Source: Marinobacter halophilus
GTDB lineage: Bacteria > Pseudomonadota > Gammaproteobacteria > Pseudomonadales > Oleiphilaceae
Assembly (NCBI RefSeq): GCF_003007685.1
Contig: NZ_PXNN01000016.1
Location: 1 to 64,000 of the forward strand
Reading direction: 5' to 3'
Length of the DNA stretch: 64,000 nucleotides
The notes beneath the pieces were generated by a model. It made no database searches. It saw only the letters and a list, made by a program, of their open reading frames with translations, and was not told where the DNA came from. The stretch's first letter is position 1. Each line of letters begins with the position of its first letter. Made by a program: the position numbers and the translations under genes. This document shows positions 62,098 through 64,000 of the stretch, in pieces.

Positions 62098-63545
62098 GGC
62101 AGCGGCGTGTAGGCGAGGCTGGCGGTGTCCCACTGTATCGACACATAAATCGCTGTGAAGATCACCCAGAATGCCACCGCCGCCCAGGTAGAAACATCCG
62201 GGGATATCGGCACGCGGTCATAGCGGCTGTAGCTTGCTCGTATTACCCCGGTTATCGCCAGCCCCAGCAACAGCCCGCCAAGAATATCGGTAAACCAGTT
62301 TGCGCCCAGATAGAGCCGGCTGAGGACCATGGGGAGCAACGGCAGTGAGAGCACGACGTAGGCTTGCCATCGCTGTTTTTTGCGGTTTTCGCCGGCAATG
62401 AAACTGGCAGCCATGGTAACCAGAACCGTCGCCCCGGTCGCGTGAGCGCTTGGGTAAGCGCCAGAGATAGCGGGGCTCAGCACCTGGTCCGGACGATCAA
62501 CCGACAACCCCGCCTTGAACAGCCATACACTGACCACGCTCAGCAGTGCAGCCGCTGCAATGTGGAAGGCGGCGGCGTAATAGCCCCGGAAGCCCAGCAC
62601 CAATACCGTCAGAAGCGCAGCGCCCAGTAACACCGGAGGGTCGCCCAGAAGCGTGGCTGCCACGGCCGGAAGGTCCAGCAGCGGTTGCCTTAGCGCGCCG
62701 AACCAGGCCAGGGCCAGCTCATTGAACTCGGAAATCCGGCGACTGAAGGAAACGAGCTGGGTCAGGATCAGATACATGGCCAGCGTAGCGCTCGCCAACA
62801 CGATTGAGGGCAATGGGAACTCGCCTTTGCGAGTGGGCCTTTCGTTGGTGTAAAGCCGCCAGAAGCGATGAGTAGTGTCGTATCGTGCCATCAGGGATTC
62901 CAGCCAGCGGTACAATCTGCTGCCTTCACCAACGCCAAGGCGAAACTGGAGAACCACCACATAAAGCACGACCAGAACAGCGCCGCTGATGGCGATCACC
63001 GGATAAAAGTGAGGAGGTGGTTTGATCTCGCTGGCTAATGCGCTGCCCACGGCATAACCCGGCACAACATAAACCAGTGCCCAGCCCACTGCGGAAATGA
63101 GGTTGAACGTTAGAAAGCGTTGCCAGGACATATGTAAAGCCCCGGCAACCAGAGGTATGACCGGGCGAATCGGGCCGATAAAGCGGCCGGCAACCACGCT
63201 TTTGCCGCCGTGGGCGATGAAAAAGGCCTCACCCCGAGTGACCAGTCTCGGGTAGCGACTGAAGGGCCAGACGGAATGCAGGCGGCCCTTGAAGTAGCGG
63301 CCGACGGCAAAGCTGATGATGTCACCAGTGACGGCCCCCAGCCCTGCCCACATCAACGCCTCGGACAGCGGCATGCCAGATTTTCCTGCCAGCGCGGCAA
63401 ACCCGAACAATATGGCAACCCCGGGTACGATGAGGCCGACGATGACAAGCGATTCCGCCATGGCTGTGGCGAACAGCACGAGGATCAGCCAGCCCGGGTT
63501 ATCGCCCACCCAGGCGGCAGCGTCTGCCCACCAGGTGCCGCTCAT
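62094..63545 (-). CDS. DedA (VTT) and PAP2 fusion membrane protein
   Basis: 483 residues. The N-terminal DedA/VTT domain (about 20-190) has VGLIVPGVAILFGFAALAG, GDIISFAVGRYFKG and GRFIGPIRPVIPLVAGA; DedA proteins flip or recycle undecaprenyl phosphate and other lipids. The C-terminal PAP2 phosphatase-like domain (about 300-435) has motif C1 (K344-x6-R351-P352), C2 (P-S-A-H, 365-368) and C3 (S409-R410-x5-N416-x3-D420). In active PAP2 enzymes the residue at 416 is the nucleophilic His; here it is Asn (AAC). The start overlaps the GGDEF gene stop by four bases (ATGA), so the two are probably cotranscribed. Confidence 0.9.
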   Translation of the reverse strand: MSGTWWADAAAWVGDNPGWLILVLFATAMAESLVIVGLIVPGVAILFGFAALAGKSGMPLSEALMWAGLGAVTGDIISFAVGRYFKGRLHSVWPFSRYPRLVTRGEAFFIAHGGKSVVAGRFIGPIRPVIPLVAGALHMSWQRFLTFNLISAVGWALVYVVPGYAVGSALASEIKPPPHFYPVIAISGAVLVVLYVVVLQFRLGVGEGSRLYRWLESLMARYDTTHRFWRLYTNERPTRKGEFPLPSIVLASATLAMYLILTQLVSFSRRISEFNELALAWFGALRQPLLDLPAVAATLLGDPPVLLGAALLTVLVLGFRGYYAAAFHIAAAALLSVVSVWLFKAGLSVDRPDQVLSPAISGAYPSAHATGATVLVTMAASFIAGENRKKQRWQAYVVLSLPLLPMVLSRLYLGANWFTDILGGLLLGLAITGVIRASYSRYDRVPISPDVSTWAAVAFWVIFTAIYVSIQWDTASLAYTPLP

Positions 63546-64000
63546 GCTTCGACCGACTCTCCCGGGCTGAACCAGGCAGAATCCATGCCTCGTTTACGGG
63601 CTTCGTGTATCGCCTGGTGAGCCCGGTTGCGCAGCGATGCGGTGCTGGTGTCGCCGTTGCCGCGAGTGGTACAGCCGAGGCTGACCGACGTTCTGCCGAT
63701 GCCGGTCCACTCATGCTCACCGATGGTTCTGCGGATTCGTTCGGCAATAACGCGAACGCCTTCCTCGGGCGTGTAAGGCAAAATAAGGAAAAACTCCGAC
63801 TCATCAAGGGTGTACAGCGTATCGCCGGCACGGATGACCCCGAACAGATGCTCCGTGACGGCCTTGAATAACGTTTGTAAGCCCACTTTGCCGTGCAGGT
63901 CGCGAACTTCGTCCGCGTAATCCAGGCTGAGGTTGATCACCGACAGCGGATGCCCGGTGGCAATGGCGCGACTGATTTCCTTCTGCAGGGTTTCGTCGAG
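63542..64000 (-). CDS. GGDEF domain protein, C-terminal part (runs off the window)
   Basis: At least 152 residues, open through the right edge (the first codons visible read LDETLQKEISRAIATG). It matches the GGDEF (diguanylate cyclase) fold: HPLSVINLSLDYADEV, FKAVTEHLFGVIRAGDTLY, and FFLILPYTPEEGVRVIAERIRR. Where active cyclases have G-G-D-E-F, this protein reads D-E-S-E-F, so cyclase activity is unlikely; it may be a regulatory relic. An internal GTG at 63940 could be misread as a start. Confidence 0.75.
   Translation of the reverse strand, partial: LDETLQKEISRAIATGHPLSVINLSLDYADEVRDLHGKVGLQTLFKAVTEHLFGVIRAGDTLYTLDESEFFLILPYTPEEGVRVIAERIRRTIGEHEWTGIGRTSVSLGCTTRGNGDTSTASLRNRAHQAIHEARKRGMDSAWFSPGESVEA

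Overview
This window reads as a chromosomal segment of a gammaproteobacterium of moderate to high GC. Protein sequences and gene order resemble Pseudomonas and its relatives, and a marine genus such as Marinobacter is my best guess. That guess rests on family resemblance and synteny (rsmI-rnpB-mraZ, lpxC-dciA-M23 peptidase-secA-argJ-mutT/thiE, petABC-sspAB), not on a database search. Most of the window is conserved housekeeping DNA; I see no prophage, insertion sequence, CRISPR array, toxin-antitoxin pair or defence island.

Layout. Bases 1-3725 are the distal part of an rRNA operon: tRNA-Ile(GAT), tRNA-Ala(TGC), 23S, 5S and a terminator; the 16S gene lies off the left edge. Bases 3789-9130 hold leuA, a divergent holD-like clamp-loader psi gene, rimI, prfC and a TatD-type nuclease. 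Bases 9182-14220 hold rplM-rpsI, petABC (cytochrome bc1) and sspA-sspB. A minus-strand lpoA-yraN-diaA group (14222-17073) faces away from rsmI and the RNase P RNA gene. Bases 18707-35772 are a complete division and cell wall (dcw) cluster from mraZ to ftsZ, with a clear five-box MraZ operator, followed by lpxC. Then come the helicase loader gene dciA (minus), an M23 peptidase, secA, argJ, a MutT-ThiE fusion, moaC and ribA. On the minus strand lie dxs-ispA-xseB and an NRDE/TANGO2 protein. Next are a TSUP permease, lgt-thyA-folA and a DEAD-box helicase.

From about 53.9 kb to the right edge the content is less uniform: a TesB-like thioesterase, a haloalkane-dehalogenase homologue whose nucleophile position is Asn, a cysteine-rich 82-residue protein with a perfect Shine-Dalgarno sequence, an unrecognised small protein, an AI-2E family permease, an exported peptidoglycan-binding protein, ilvD, a cNMP-binding/HDOD regulator, a LON-domain protein, a DedA-PAP2 fusion and the end of a GGDEF protein. 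The PAP2 half carries Asn at the expected nucleophilic His, and the GGDEF signature is degenerate.

Functionally the window concentrates envelope growth: lipid II synthesis (murC-G, mraY, ddl), septal synthesis (ftsI, ftsW, ftsQLAZ), lipid A commitment (lpxC), PBP1A activation (lpoA), isoprenoid supply (dxs, ispA), lipoprotein lipidation (lgt) and Sec export (secA). It also holds three replication helpers (holD-like, diaA, dciA). I did not find a convincing undescribed multi-gene system. The best leads are the substituted catalytic residues, the Cys-rich small protein and the palindrome between two divergent genes at 56.45 kb.
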